The notes: a model not told the origin generated them from the sequence alone. A stretch of DNA of 64,000 bases from Eutreptiella sp. 'Long Island Sound 2002' (GCA_964036045.1 OZ038380.1:11327713-11391712), one strand, 5' to 3'. Positions 51,884 to 62,500 are shown, counted from the stretch's first letter. Made by a program: numbers and translations.

Positions 51884-52097
51884 GGCGCACTCCACTGGCA
51901 AGCCCCGGGCTTCCTCAAGGACCCCTCGCACCAGGCTTACTACCGCTGTACAGTCCTCAGGCCTCGCATCGGTCGCCAACAAAACATTGTCGCGGAACTG
52001 GCATAGCGCGATTGTCCAAGTGCCCACCCAGAAAACATATCCCTCTGCTGAAATGTTTAAGGCCCCAAGGCGCCGAAAAATGCTCCTCCCCGTGTAC

Positions 52098-52227
<130 letters not shown>

Positions 52228-52544
52228 TGAGAACCGCGAGACAAGAACAAAGCAAGAAAAGCGGTTGAAAGAAAACTCCTGAGGAACAGCAGAGCTGTCC
52301 TAGACGTCTTTCGGTCTGTTGGTAGAGAATGAGCAAATGCAATTCTGGACAGTGGACCTCACCATCTCCCGCGTTCAGTTCTGCACCGCGCAACAGACCA
52401 TAAAAACCGCCCGCGGAGGAGCTCGTGCACTACCGTTGCCATAGCCTAGATTTATCGTGTGTTGGGTGCCACCACCCCGCCACACACACACAGAAACATT
52501 CAGGACAGGGGAGAGAGAGGGGGGAGTGAGGCACGGTTTCTGGC

Positions 52545-52860
52545 AGCGTGGCGCAGCGGCTGTACAGCCGGCTGCTGCCCTGAAGACCCGAGTTCGAGTC
52601 CTCTTCCGCAGGCAAGCGGAAGAGGAATATGAGGAGGACATGCGCCACCTGGCGGCCGGCGGTACCAGTGACGGAGGGCCCTGCTGCAAGTGTGCCGTGC
52701 CTGGTGCCTCGTTTTTGTGCGCCGGGGGCAGGGGCAGGGGTAGGGGGCAGGGAAAAAATATATGAGGAGGAGACACGCCACCCATCCACCGGCGGTACCG
52801 ATGGTGGAGCGGGATGCTGAAGGGGGCGGTGGCGGGGACCTCACTGGCGGGCCCCTGGAC
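52545..52860 (+). mobile_element. tRNA-derived SINE with a dimeric body
   Basis: The head GGCAGCGTGGCGCAGCGGCT has a good A box (TGGCGCAGCGG), and GAGTTCGAGTCC 25-30 bp later is the B box. The body holds two related halves: ATATGAGGAGGACATGCGCC ACC...CCGGCGGTACC and ATATGAGGAGGAGACACGCC ACC...CCGGCGGTACC, about 125 bp apart. A diverged copy lies at 26783-27060. No target duplication was found. Confidence 0.7.
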
Positions 52861-52862
52861 GG

Positions 52863-52936
52863 ACAGACGAACCGGGGTTCGAACCCCCGACGACGACGAG
52901 CGCCACCCATGGCGCATACCACTAGACCGTCCATGC
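52863..52936 (-). repeat. tRNA-like module on the opposite strand
   Basis: The minus strand reads TGGACGGTCTAGTGGTATGC, then GCGCCATGGGTGGCGC (an anticodon-arm-like hairpin), GGGGGTTCGAACCCCGG (a good T arm with B box) and TCCGTCCA, which pairs with the 5' TGGACGG. About ten extra bases before the 3' strand rule out a normal tRNA. It abuts the end of the SINE, pointing towards it. Confidence 0.55.
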
Positions 52937-53099
52937 CTCTTACCCCTATTGGCACAAAAATGGTATAGAGAAAATGTTAGACGGTCAACGGGGCTCGAAC
53001 CTGACTAGTCCGTGTCTCAAGGGATGGGGGATTAGCGTCAGTGTATGATACTAGACAGACCAGACGTCCAGGGGCCCTGCAAACAGGGGTGGGGGCTGG

Positions 53100-53165
53100 T
53101 GAGGCACTGCGGGGCTGAGAGAGAGAGAGGGAGAGAGGTGGGGGGAGGGAGGGAGAGAGGGGGCG
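53100..53165. repeat. (GA)n-rich tract
   Basis: GAGAGAGAGAGGGAGAGAGG and GGGAGGGAGAGAGG; directly follows (on the minus strand) the end of reverse-transcriptase copy B. Confidence 0.9.
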
Positions 53166-53176
53166 CAGCATGGGGT

Positions 53177-53590
53177 TCAGGGGATGGCGGCCATGTTACG
53201 AAGGAGTGTGATGTCATTGCACCAGGTTGATGTGTATCCCTCTGGCTGAAACTCCACGGGGATCTCCCTGTCCGTGTACCTGTCTCCGTCCCAGACGGCG
53301 TTGTTTGCAAGCCAGTGCACTAGCTTTGCTGTTGCGCTACTTCGGGGGCATGGGAGATCGTGGCCAACGCTGTACACGGCGCGCATAGTGTTTTCTGACC
53401 ACCAAGGGGAGGCGGCATGCACACGGCGCACTGCCTTGTGTAGCGCCCGCATCACGGTCATTCGCATGTACCCTGAAAGCGTTGCCAGCTGGGCCCATGC
53501 AAGTGCAGACAGAATTTGGGCAGCCCATGTCTGTTGCCAGGGGAGGGTACCGGTAAGGCTGCTAATAAGGATGCAGTGTGTGTGTATGTG
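53177..53590 (-). pseudogene. FRDN-type reverse transcriptase, copy B: C-terminal domain
   Basis: The frame reads TGTLPWQQTWAAQILSALAW, GYMRMTVMRALHKAVRRVHA, WWSENTMRAVYSVGHDLPCP, LVHWLANNAVWDGDRYTDRE, IPVEFQPEGYTSTWCNDITL and stops at 53177. It matches the C-terminal domains of copies A and C. What this helical domain does is unknown; from its place behind the palm it could be the thumb. It starts with no RT text upstream on this strand, because the palm segment has been inverted (next entry). Confidence 0.7.
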
Positions 53591-53624
53591 GGGGGTGAAG
53601 AAAAATGGGAAGAAGATGAAAGAC

Positions 53625-53770
53625 TGGGGCAACATGAGCCTGTCTGAGGACGGGTATGTCTTCTGGACTAGGGGCGCAATGTGGTTCAGCCTAGCACAAT
53701 TCAGGGACAATGTGCTTCTGGCTACCAATTTACCACCCCTCTGCTCTCACGGACGCTTGGGAATTACGGT
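53625..53770 (+). pseudogene. FRDN-type reverse transcriptase, copy B: palm motif C segment, inverted
   Basis: Plus-strand reading MSLSEDGYVFWTRGAMWFSL then AQFRDNVLLATNLPPLC. It is the motif C region of the same family (FRDN at 53700-53711), in opposite orientation to the C-terminal domain beside it. The flank to the right (GAACAAAGCAAGAAGGCAGT, CTAGACGTCTTTCAGTCTGTTGG) matches 52232-52320 beside copy A. Confidence 0.7.
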
Positions 53771-53818
53771 ACGGCGCCCCCCTCATCAGCCCGACACGCG
53801 CACCCAGGGAGTACCTTG

Positions 53819-53819
<1 letters not shown>

Positions 53820-53848
<29 letters not shown>
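53820..53848. repeat. (CA)n microsatellite
   Basis: Fourteen CA units. Confidence 0.95.
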
Positions 53849-53851
<3 letters not shown>

Positions 53852-53949
53852 CAACCGCAAACGAGAACAAAGCAAGAAGGCAGTGAAAGAAAAGTCCTCA
53901 AGAGCTGCCGGGCAGCCCTAGACGTCTTTCAGTCTGTTGGGAACAACGC

Positions 53950-54490
53950 AATGTGCGGCACTGGTGAGTGCAGATGCAATGCAGTACTGAGTATCCCGAT
54001 TCCCTCCCGAGCCCTACTAGCTATGCTGCTGCAGCTATGCTGTCAAATGCCACTAGAATTTTTTTTTTTGGCTGACTCCAGAAGTTCGAAGAGTGCTCAA
54101 GATAGTTCTTGGTAATTGGTCCTCACTTTAGCATATGATACAGTGGATCCCTGCAATGCAGGGCACGGGGCGCAGACCCAAAGCTCATAAGCAAGTACAA
54201 GAGGGCTCTCTAGGGCTCTCTAGTGCGGTAGGCAACCGCCACGCCATCAGGCGAACCTAAGAATGGTCCGTCAAGAGATGACTATCAGGAGATGATGACC
54301 TGTAGAATTCATGAGACCCCACTGAACGGGGTGCACGGCATAATATCACGTCGCAAGTGCGGCGGCGGGGCGCTCCGTTGCTGTCAAGTGCCACTGGAAT
54401 TAGAGCAGCAGACCAAGAGAAAATCCATGGAGGAGTTTGTGCCCAAGGTTGTCCCAGAAAATAGCAAAAACTGTATTAGGTGCGACCACC
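53950..54490. other. No supported gene; small duplication
   Basis: GGGCTCTCTAGGGCTCTCTAG at 54202. CTGTCAAATGCCACTAGAATT (54039) and CTGTCAAGTGCCACTGGAATT (54381) are copies 340 bp apart. Confidence 0.55.
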
Positions 54491-54494
54491 CAAT

Positions 54495-54631
<137 letters not shown>

Positions 54632-54633
54632 TG

Positions 54634-56195
54634 TCAGGGCGCACTGCGCATGAGGAGCAGCGGTATGTTGGCGCACCACGCGGGTGTACAACCTTCAGGT
54701 TGGAACTCACGGGGGATAACAGTGTCAGTGTACCAGTTGTCCTCCCATTGTGCATTTTTGCGCAGCCAGTGCAGCGCGCGTGGGCATGCTTGCTGTTGTG
54801 AGCATGGCGGGTGGTGGGCGACAACGCACACCGCGTGCATAGTGTTGTTAAGGGACCATGGCGCTGCTGAATACACACGGCACATAACTTTGTGCAGTGC
54901 TCGCATCACTACCAGATGGGTGTAGTCGCAAGCAAGGCCTACGTGTGCCCGTGCGAAGGCTGACAGGATCTGCGCACACCAAGTCTGCTGCCATGGGAAC
55001 GCGGACGTTAGGTTGCTAGTAAAAATGCATGGCAAGTATTCCCGGGGGGGGGGGGGGGGTAGGGGGGATGAGGGGTTTTATATAGCGCAGCGACCAGTTG
55101 GGCTGGAGGGCAGAGGGGTGCACTGAGCTGAGAGCTTCTCCACCCCCCACGGTCATATTGAGGCCCAAGGCTTGTCTGGGTCAGGCATTGGCACAAGTGG
55201 TTGGCCGACGTCGGTGGAGTCGCACAGGACTTCCCGGTCCCAAATCTGTAAGAGGGTTTTGGCTAATTCCTGCACTAGTGACGTCGGTGTGGCGGGGGGA
55301 GGTTTGTAGCAAGCAGAATGTTGTCACGGAATTGGCAGAGGCTGAACCACATGGCGCCTGTGGACCAGTAAACATACCCTTCATTGGACAAGTTCACGGT
55401 TCGCAAGTTTAACCTTCCATAGGATGTGCAAATTGGCGCTTTGTGCGGAGAAGGGCCCACCCATTGGTATGTTAGTTAGCCCGCGCCACAATGTGCCGAC
55501 TGCCTGTAGAACATTGTTATGCAACAATTCAAAACGCAACAGGCAGGTCAGTAGGTCATGCATGAGGTGCCAGAATCGTGAGCTGGTCGCTTGTCTTGCC
55601 TTGTCTAGTTTGGGTGTGTCACAATTTATTGACCACTGCAGATGTGTCTGTCGCCACCTAAATTTTTGGTACAACCATTGCGTCGTTTGCGTGAATGATT
55701 GTAGGACTGCCTTTGGATGTATGTTGTCAAATTGCTTTTCATAATCTAGCTCTAACAGCGAGCTAGCCCCTTTCTTTGCTACGAAGTGGAACCAACCAGT
55801 GGCTTGCGTGATATCAGTGCATTGGAAGTTGTGGTGTATCTCGGAGTGTAGGAGGCGCAGCATGCATGTGAATGCGCGTGCTGCCAAGCGCATTTGATAA
55901 CAAGGTAAGATGTGGGCGGGAGAGGTGGAGATGCCACGGAAGACCCACTTACTGGTATGCAGGGACTTGGCCTTTGCGAATACATACATAACACAGAGTT
56001 TTCCGTGCTGGTTTTTTTTTGCAGTTGCATATGTTGGATGGCAGCTGCAATGCTGGTGTCATATTGTTGTTTTGACCATTTTGTGTCGGGGAATTTTTCT
56101 GTGACCATGAATTCTGTGACCTTCTGCCATACCCATGCGGGGCAGAAGCCCCACAGCTCACCGGCACCCTTGTCAACAATGCGGATGTACTAGTA
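54634..56195 (-). pseudogene. FRDN-type reverse transcriptase, copy C, most complete
   Basis: Order along the minus strand: fingers-like YIRIVDKGAGELWGFCPAWV (56190), FMVTEKFPDTKWSKQQYDTS, a frameshift near 55990, then HILPCYQMRLAARAFTCMLR, palm motif A ASSLLELDYEKQFDNIHPKA, motif B GLTNIPMGGPFSAQSANLHI, a stop and frame change near 55381, motif C NEGYVYWSTGAMWFSLCQFR then DNILLATN (FRDN at 55320-55331), and after another break the C-terminal domain FPWQQTWCAQILSAFARA to WYTDTVIPREFQPEGCTPAW. Reverse transcriptases copy RNA into DNA using paired Asp residues in motifs A and C. Here motif A's Asp is present and the second residue of the usual DD pair is Asn. In-frame TAG just upstream (KY, stop, YIRIV) and frameshifts make it a dead copy. 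No endonuclease is seen. Confidence 0.8.
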
Positions 56196-56225
56196 TTTAG
56201 ACAGAAATGTAGACGACTGCTGCAG

Positions 56226-56651
56226 TTGCTTAAGCACATTACCAGACTCAGGGAACAGGGAGGAATGGAGCAAGATATCCAGGGGGGAAGCTATGCAGAC
56301 AAGTGTTTGGCGAACTTAGAAATGCCTGCGACCGCCTTTTCCCGAGCAATGGAGCTTGGTACAGGTACGGGGTTGTTGGGGCGCAGGCTGTGGTGTCCCC
56401 ACACCCCAAGCTGCAGTGGCAACAGTGCTGGTTGGCCATCAATTTCCTACAAGTTCCCGTGTTCCGGTGCATGCATTCGGAAGGTGGCACACTGGCATGG
56501 GGGTCTGCTCTGCATTCTCGATCATCGCATGGCTTTTGCTTGGAACACCGAGTGCACCGTACCGTGTGTGGATTAGAGCGTACAATGCGAACCGTGTGTC
56601 ACAACGCTTGCTTTTCGTATGCTTTCATGCCTGTATCATTGATGATGCGGT

Positions 56652-56655
<4 letters not shown>
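56226..56655 (+). other. Unrecognised open frames
   Basis: Two plus-strand frames (ITRLREQGGMEQDIQGGSYA and NACDRLFPSNGAWYRYGVVG) follow one another. On the minus strand this stretch should hold the N-terminal part of the reverse transcriptase, but no clear text survives. Undecided. Confidence 0.25.

Positions 56656-56656
<1 letters not shown>

Positions 56657-56737
<81 letters not shown>
56657..56737. repeat. (CA)n microsatellite
   Basis: About 40 pure CA units. Confidence 0.95.
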
Positions 56738-56739
<2 letters not shown>

Positions 56740-57249
56740 ATGCAAACGGGCACAACTCAGGTTCCAAGGGCCAAAATCCTCGTCACTTGGATGGTCAAAC
56801 AACACAAATAGGTGCCTTACAATCTTGTGCACAGGGAGGAAACATCCTGATTCCTTGGTCACCAAGTTGGTCTAGCCCATGGCTGCATCGCGGAGCCAGA
56901 GGCGTACAACAAAAAAGCATAGGAGTTAGACGCCAACTACAAACCAGACAATTCGGGAAAGTCGGGACCCCTGCACTGTGTCATGCTTTAGCGTCATTGG
57001 TCCTTGTGGGAGCAACAACAACCGGCTGTATTTGTGCTAGATGGGGGCGGAGAGGGAAATGGGGGTGTGGAAGGACAAAATGTTGCAGTACAGACAGGAA
57101 CGGATGCTATATACACCATCATTGCAATACACACACACATTGCACTGCTAGGTATCATTGCATGTGCATGAGTTGTTTGAGCACAATGCTATCAAGCTGT
57201 CTAAATTGGCAGAGTCATCACACCAAGCTCCATCAAAGCCTTCCACCGT

Positions 57250-57965
57250 GAGCTGTGGCGGTAGCCTCCATGAGCTGTATGAGTCCCCTGCCTAGAATGC
57301 ATGGCTATCCAACCACCGTGTAATGTATGCGGCAACGACGCAGCGCCAGGCAGGCATGTGATATGACAAGTGGTGCAGTATATTTATGGTTGCCTGCATG
57401 GAGTGTAGTGCCGCACAACACGCCTTTTGCACCCCACGGTGCTTGGCGCACATGACCGAACCCTGTTTAAAAGAAGATAGTAGAGCCACTTGGAACCGTG
57501 CTGCTCCTCCGAGGGTTTGGGATAACCGAGCATTGGTCTAGCGGAGGCTAGTCTTTGGGACACTAGTGAGGAGTGCAGGAAGATATTTGGGGGGTCTTCA
57601 GTGGGGTGTCCAGCTTCAATAGCACAGTAGGGCGCCACAGCCAACCCATGGCTCCCTACTGATATTGGTACTGTCTGCATAACTTTGCCTTTTTGTTGTG
57701 AGGCTAGGCCAGGCGAGTTGATCAACGAGTTCCCGAACCTCTGCATGTACTTGTCCTAGGATCTAAAGTGAGTCGGATAACCACCATCAATCAAAAACTG
57801 TGCCATGCAATCCCATATCCATTGGTTATAGAAGCCTCATAGCTGGTCTGCCCCTTTGCCAACCACGCGGATGGTAAAATCATTGGACAGTTACTCTACT
57901 ATGGCCTTTATGCTGGTGAGTAGGCCATCCATTTTAGGAAACTCTTCTAGGGGGATGGCATGGGG
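57250..57965 (-). pseudogene. FRDN-type reverse transcriptase, fragment D (fingers region)
   Basis: The minus strand reads PLEEFPKMDGLLTSIKAIVE, stop, LSNDFTIRVVGKGADQL, stop, GFYNQWIWDCMAQFLIDGGY, TH, then a frame with NSLINSPGLASQQKGKVMQT. The block FTIRVVGKGADQL-GFYNQWIWD aligns with YIRIVDKGAGELWGFCPAWVWQ of copy C. It breaks off before motif A. Heavily decayed. Confidence 0.55.
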
Positions 57966-58027
57966 AGGTGGGGCCGTACCCTTCACTTATTGAGTGAATG
58001 CCGAATTCCTCTGAGGGCCTGATCTCT

Positions 58028-58040
58028 CTCACACACACAT

Positions 58041-58073
<33 letters not shown>

Positions 58074-58545
58074 TATGCACACATGCATACACACACCGAC
58101 ACAAAAATGCACACACAGCTGCGCGCGCACACACACATGCATACCCCCCCCCCCCCCACATGCGCATACACATCCACAAATACACATCAATTGGCTTGTC
58201 AGGCCCCAAACAATAAAATTGTTGCGCAACTAGGCGCCCGTTTCTGGTGCAAATGGGGCATGACAGTGTTTGAAGTGGCTTGGAACCTGCAGAGAAATAC
58301 ATGTACAAACATTAAAAAGTACACACACATACAGGCAGACACATATCCACCAGGGTTCCATGCACACATACATGCACACAGCCACATACTCTCTAGGGGG
58401 TACAAATGTGTGGATACACACACATCCAAACATCTACAAGTACCACACGCACACACACGGATACACACCCTCTGGGGCATGCGTATCCACACACATCTAC
58501 AACACACACACACAAACACACACACACACACACATTTCACCTAAT
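58028..58545. repeat. CA-rich microsatellite region
   Basis: (CA)n at 58038-58072, looser CACACAT/GCACAC text to 58140, C11 run at 58147, and more (CA)n at 58503-58540. Frames across it are HTHTH/CVCVC artefacts. The minus strand near 58230 reads SCPICTRNGRLVAQQFYC, a possible zinc-finger scrap. Confidence 0.85.
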
Positions 58546-58966
58546 CCCCCCCCCCCCCACAAGAACAGTCTACCCAGAACGTATGACAGTGTCCCCCATC
58601 CCTGCGGGGGGAAAGGGGGGGGGGGGTATGTGCTAGAACCAAAACCTGACCATTCCACGACAACTACACGGTACCCGAATAAAAAATTCTCTTTGGCGCC
58701 ATGACTTTTGGGGCAAGTGACGGTGTCCCCCTGGGAGGGGGGAGGGGGGGAACTGTGCGGGGGGGGGGGCATGATGTCAGGTGTTGACATAACCAGCATG
58801 ATCCTGACCTCAAGCCAGACTCACTCAGTTCAACACTTCTCAATTGCACCGCAGTCACAAAGTGTTTTCCCTTGCCGCTCTCGCAGCGCAAACCAGTCCA
58901 GCTCCGAATGTTGTCTTGAGGTCACCGCTGTGATGCGGCTATCGAATGTTTCCTGGGCTGTCTGGG

Positions 58967-59638
58967 TCAACACAACCCCCTTTCAAGGCCCCAATGATCC
59001 TTCAGGGGGTAGATCGCAATTGAATTGTGCCTCAGTGGATCACCGGGTGGGTTGGGTATGGCTGCACCTGAGTCTCCGGCAGCCGGCCGGTAGCTGCTCT
59101 GAGGAGCCCGCCCCCAAGACCCCGCCGGCTCGTCCCTCTGGGACTGCCTGTAGTCGCTCGATGGGCCGTAGCCCCCGGATCCTGCATGCCGCTCTTCCAC
59201 CGGCTGTCTGGGCCCCCTTGGCGCCTCCCAGTTGCCCGGGGCCTCCCTGTCGGGGTGCTGCCGGTACCCGCTGTCCTCCGGGCCCCAGCCTCCGGCTCCC
59301 GTCCGCGAGTTCGCCTCTGGCGCTCTGTACCCCCCATGCCCTCCCCAACCCTCAGACTCCCCTGGGGGGCTCGCTGGGGGCGGGGGCGGGGCCAAGTCCC
59401 GGTTGTAGTCCGCATGGGCGCCGCCGCCGGCGCCGCCACCGCCGCCGCCGCCCCCGTGCTGCTTCTGGACGCGCAGCAGCTTCGCCCGCGGGCCCATTTT
59501 GATGCCCATGGCCATGAAATCGTTGCCGTCCATCGACATGAATGCCTCGAAGTCGATCTCCTCTGTGGCAAACACCTCTTCCAACTGCGGCAGCTGCAGC
59601 TGCTCCAGGATACTCTTCAACTTGGGATCAAGTGGCAT
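58967..59638 (-). CDS. SAM-domain protein with a Gly/Pro/Tyr-rich tail
   Basis: ATG at 59638 gives MPLDPKLKSILEQLQLPQLE, EVFATEEIDFEAFMSMDGND, FMAMGIKMGPRAKLLRVQKQ. Residues c. 5-58 form a SAM domain: the L-x2-L-x-L helix, the E-E-I-D-x3-F turn and the M-G-I-x3-G-x-R-x-K-L end helix. SAM domains mediate protein-protein, sometimes RNA, contacts. It is followed by a glycine stretch and a disordered tail rich in G, P, Y, R (EGWGGHGGYRAPEANSRT, GYGPSSDYRQSQRDEPAGSW). CAG|GTGCAG at 59068 is a likely donor, so the last 33 codons to 58967 may be intron. Later exons are not found. An earlier exon is possible, since the frame is open upstream to 60100, but that part is low-complexity. Confidence 0.7.
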   Translation of the reverse strand: MPLDPKLKSILEQLQLPQLEEVFATEEIDFEAFMSMDGNDFMAMGIKMGPRAKLLRVQKQHGGGGGGGGAGGGAHADYNRDLAPPPPPASPPGESEGWGGHGGYRAPEANSRTGAGGWGPEDSGYRQHPDREAPGNWEAPRGPRQPVEERHAGSGGYGPSSDYRQSQRDEPAGSWGRAPQSSYRPAAGDSGAAIPNPPGDPLRHNSIAIYPLKDHWGLERGLC

Positions 59639-59639
59639 C

Positions 59640-60490
59640 GTATGGGCGGTGCAAAGAGGCGGCTGTGGGTCAGGAGGGAAGCAGAGCAGAGGGGGGGTGA
59701 GCAGGGCCTGGGGGGGACGACTGGGCCAGTACATTGCGGTACAGTGCAGGGGCATGGGCAGGGGACCGGGCAGGGGCAGAAGCAGGGGCAAGGGCAGTGG
59801 CTGGCTCCATAGAGTGCCATCACCTGGACGCCCGGTCCTCCCACTTCCGGCTGGCTGGGTGAGTGGCAGCCACCCCCTCACCCCCCGTTGCAAGAACAAC
59901 CAAGAACCATGATTAAATTCCAATGGTGAGAAGGCAGGAGCAGTGAGAGCAAAACAACGCATGATTGAGGTCTCAACAAGGCGCATCGAAATCAGTTGCT
60001 GGGGCAGGCCTCGAAGGTTCATGTTCTGCTGACAGCGCCCCTGAAATAGGGCACTAGAGTGCTGAAAACCTGCAAATACAACCAATAAGTATACAGACAC
60101 GGCAAATGCTCAGCCCTGAAGCCTTTTCCATCAGCCTACTGCATTCGAAACTTCTGAGACGCTACGGCTTTGGCTAGCCCATGAATGTTTATCAGGACAA
60201 CAACACAGAGATGCCCAGGGCTTTGGCGATCCCAGGGATTCATTCACCACCAATGATGCAGGCCAAGGGCTTTGGTGAGCCCAGTTAAGCGTACCGCGCC
60301 ATTCTCCGAAAGTGCAGCAAGGAGCAGAATGGGGCATGATAAAATGCAAGGGAGGGTCAACAAAGTGGTGGGGCAGAAACCAACAATCCCAAACTGCCAT
60401 CCACATGATCCAAATCACAGAAAAAACTTGATTTTCTTGGCCAACCAGAAAATGGAATAGCTGAATTCCATGATCTGGGCAAGATAGCTG
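59640..60490. other. No further supported gene
   Basis: GGGGCAGGGGCA-type repeats at 59745-59800 upstream of the SAM gene (its leader or promoter), then mixed sequence with two GGCTTTGGYGAKCCCAG words (60222, 60270). Confidence 0.5.
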
Positions 60491-60494
60491 CACA

Positions 60495-60735
60495 ACCCTT
60501 GCCTTTTGGGGGCCAGTGCTCAGCACGGGGAGAAAATCGGAAGTGGCTACATCACCCCTGCCTTCTCGGGGGCCCAAATCCGGGCGCCATGGCTACATGT
60601 CCCCTGCCTTCTCGGGGGTCCTTCTTGGGGGTCCCAAGTGCTTAGAAGGGGAAAAAATCAGAAAGGGCCCAAATGTGGGCATGGGCAAGATGGCCCCATA
60701 ACCCTTGCCTTTTTGGGGGTCCCCAGTGCCACGGG
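60495..60735 (+). repeat. Dispersed GC-rich repeat, about four units (locus 3 of 4)
   Basis: CCCTTGCCTTTTGGGGGCCA, GTGCTCAGCACGGGGAGAAAA, TCGGAAGTGGCTACATCACC, CCTGCCTTCTCGGGGG and variants. Confidence 0.8.
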
Positions 60736-60983
60736 GGGGACGTCTCCTCGCTTTTGTACGCGACCCCACCCCCTAGTAGAAGTGGGCCGAAAGCCCCCAA
60801 GAGGAGGGGGGGTCAGGAGGGTCGGTTGGGGGGGGGGGGGTCCAGGCGACCAGGTGGTTTGGCCATGCCAGCCATGTTGATTGGGCTGAACAAGATCCCT
60901 CAAATTTCGTTCATGGCTGCTTTTGCCACATCATTGCTCTCCAATTTGGACCCCAACACTCACTCTAACCCGAGCCTTGGGTG

Positions 60984-61012
60984 AGAGCTAGGGCTAGGGT
61001 TAGGGCTAGGGT
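60984..61012 (+). repeat. Telomere-like degenerate repeat
   Basis: GAGCTAGGGCTAGGGTTAGG GCTAGGG: four CTAGGG/TTAGGG units. Similar words at 62155 (TTAGGATTAGGG) and 63300-63330 (complement). Confidence 0.75.
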
Positions 61013-61380
61013 CACCGAGCTGGTGGAACCAGTCTTGGTTTTATAACCCTTTTTAGGGTCTAGGGTGGACCTACCAGGTTTAGCAGCAGCAGCAACAAGC
61101 AACAAGCAGCAAGCAGCAACAAGCAGCAAGCAGCACGCGCGAAATGGGGAAAAATCAGACATCCGTCGTGGTGCTTCACATTCGGCTGAAATTTTGGTGG
61201 ATGATACCTATGGGTGTGAGGGACAACCACACAAAGTTTGAGCCAGAAACTCAACGGTGGCGGCCGGGAATGGGTGTCGCAAGTGGCGGACCTCAGTTTC
61301 AAAAACTGCAATTTAGGGCCAAAAACAGCCATTTTTGGGCCAAAAGAGCCCTAGAACCCATTCAAAACGGCCAAGGAAAG
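61013..61380 (+). repeat. Satellite module A, copy 1
   Basis: Begins TCACCGAGCTGGTGGAACCA, includes a GCAGCAAGCAGCAACAAGCA run, GGTGTGAGGGACAACCACAC and ends near AAAACGGCC. Repeated at 62161-62500; the first bases of a third copy (CCAGTCTTGGTTTTAT) close the window. Confidence 0.9.
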
Positions 61381-61404
61381 GGAAAGGGTGGGTGCACTCC
61401 ACGA

Positions 61405-61970
61405 GCCATTTGTGGCCCTCTGACTCCACCATATGTCCCGGAAACGGCCCAAAAAGGCCCCCACAAGCCCCAAATTCTGTGCAGATTGGCTGGCGACAGC
61501 CACAAACCAAGAATAGGCCATATATTTGGCTACATGGCTCAAAACGCGATTCCGAGGGCACCTAATCCACCCGCAACCCCCCTCGTTTTGTGGTTTCCAC
61601 CCCTCAAAATTGCCCAAATGGACGCCTAGACCCCCGTACCCAAGCCCAGTAGGCTGCGGCAAGCTGCAAGCTCAAGCCCAAACAGGTGGGTGCCCAAATG
61701 GGTCAATAGGGTCCAATAGGGGCAGAAAAATGACTTTTCTCAAAAATGATCCTAGACCATGTGTGATGCTAAAACAAGTGTTTTTGGACTGTTTTGAGCT
61801 TGGGGTGGCCCATTTTGGTCCTCCGAAAATCCCAAAATGCCTTGAAGATGCGCTGTTTTGGGACCAAAAATGGGTCAAAAATGGGTCAAAAACGCATTTT
61901 TCCAAAACTCATCCTAGACCATTTGGGGTGCATAAACGGGTGAAATGAGCCTATTTTGAGCCCATTTTGG
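61405..61970 (+). repeat. Satellite module B, copy 1
   Basis: GGAAACGGCCCAAAAAGGCC, AATAGGCCATATATTTGGCT, GATTCCGAGGGCACCTAATC, then ACTTTTCTCAAAAATGATCC. Copy 2 at 63560-63980. An internal ~170-bp half-repeat starting at 61895 (AAACGCATTTTTCCAAAACT) echoes the earlier ACTTTTCTCAAAAATGATCC part. Confidence 0.9.
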
Positions 61971-61974
61971 GGCA

Positions 61975-62160
61975 TTTTGGCCCCTCACAAGTCCACAAAA
62001 GCCTTGAAAGTGGGCCTTGTGGTGAAGGGGATCACTTGCAAGCTGATTCCACCTTGTCAACGGCCTTCAATGTGTAACTCATTGGTGTCCCTCGCCATTC
62101 ATATCTAATGTTCCCTCCCCCACCAGCTCGGTCCCAATATTCAGTCTTGATTAGGATTAG
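61975..62160 (+). repeat. Satellite module C, copy 1
   Basis: CAAAAGCCTTGAAAGTGGGC, GGGATCACTTGCAAGCTGAT, CCTCCCCCACCAGCTCGGTC, CCAATATTCAGTCTTGATTA. Its reverse complement stands at 63345-63525. Confidence 0.85.
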
Positions 62161-62500
62161 GGTCACCGAGCTGGTGGAACCAGTCTAGGTTTTATAACCC
62201 TCTTTAGTGTCTAGGGTGGACCTAACAGGTTTGGCAAGCAGCAAGCAAGCACACGCGAAATGGGCAAAAATCACAGCTCCATTGTGGTGCTTCGGATTCG
62301 GCCAAAATTTTGGTGGATGCTACCTTTGGGTGTGAGGGACAACCACACAAAGTATGAGCCAAAAACTCAACGGTGGCGGCCGGGAACGGGCGTCGCAAGT
62401 GCTGGAACTCCATTTCAAAAACTGCAATTTAGGGCCAAAAGCAGCCCTTTTTTGCCCAAAACCGCCCTAGAACCTGCTGAAAACGGCCCAATGAAGGGAA
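62161..62500 (+). repeat. Satellite module A, copy 2
   Basis: Starts 1148 bp after copy 1. The GCAGCAA run is shorter (GGCAAGCAGCAAGCAAGC). Confidence 0.9.

Noticed and set aside
52863-52936. Functional tRNA gene on the minus strand
   Set aside because: About ten extra bases between T arm and 3' acceptor strand, and no normal anticodon arm.
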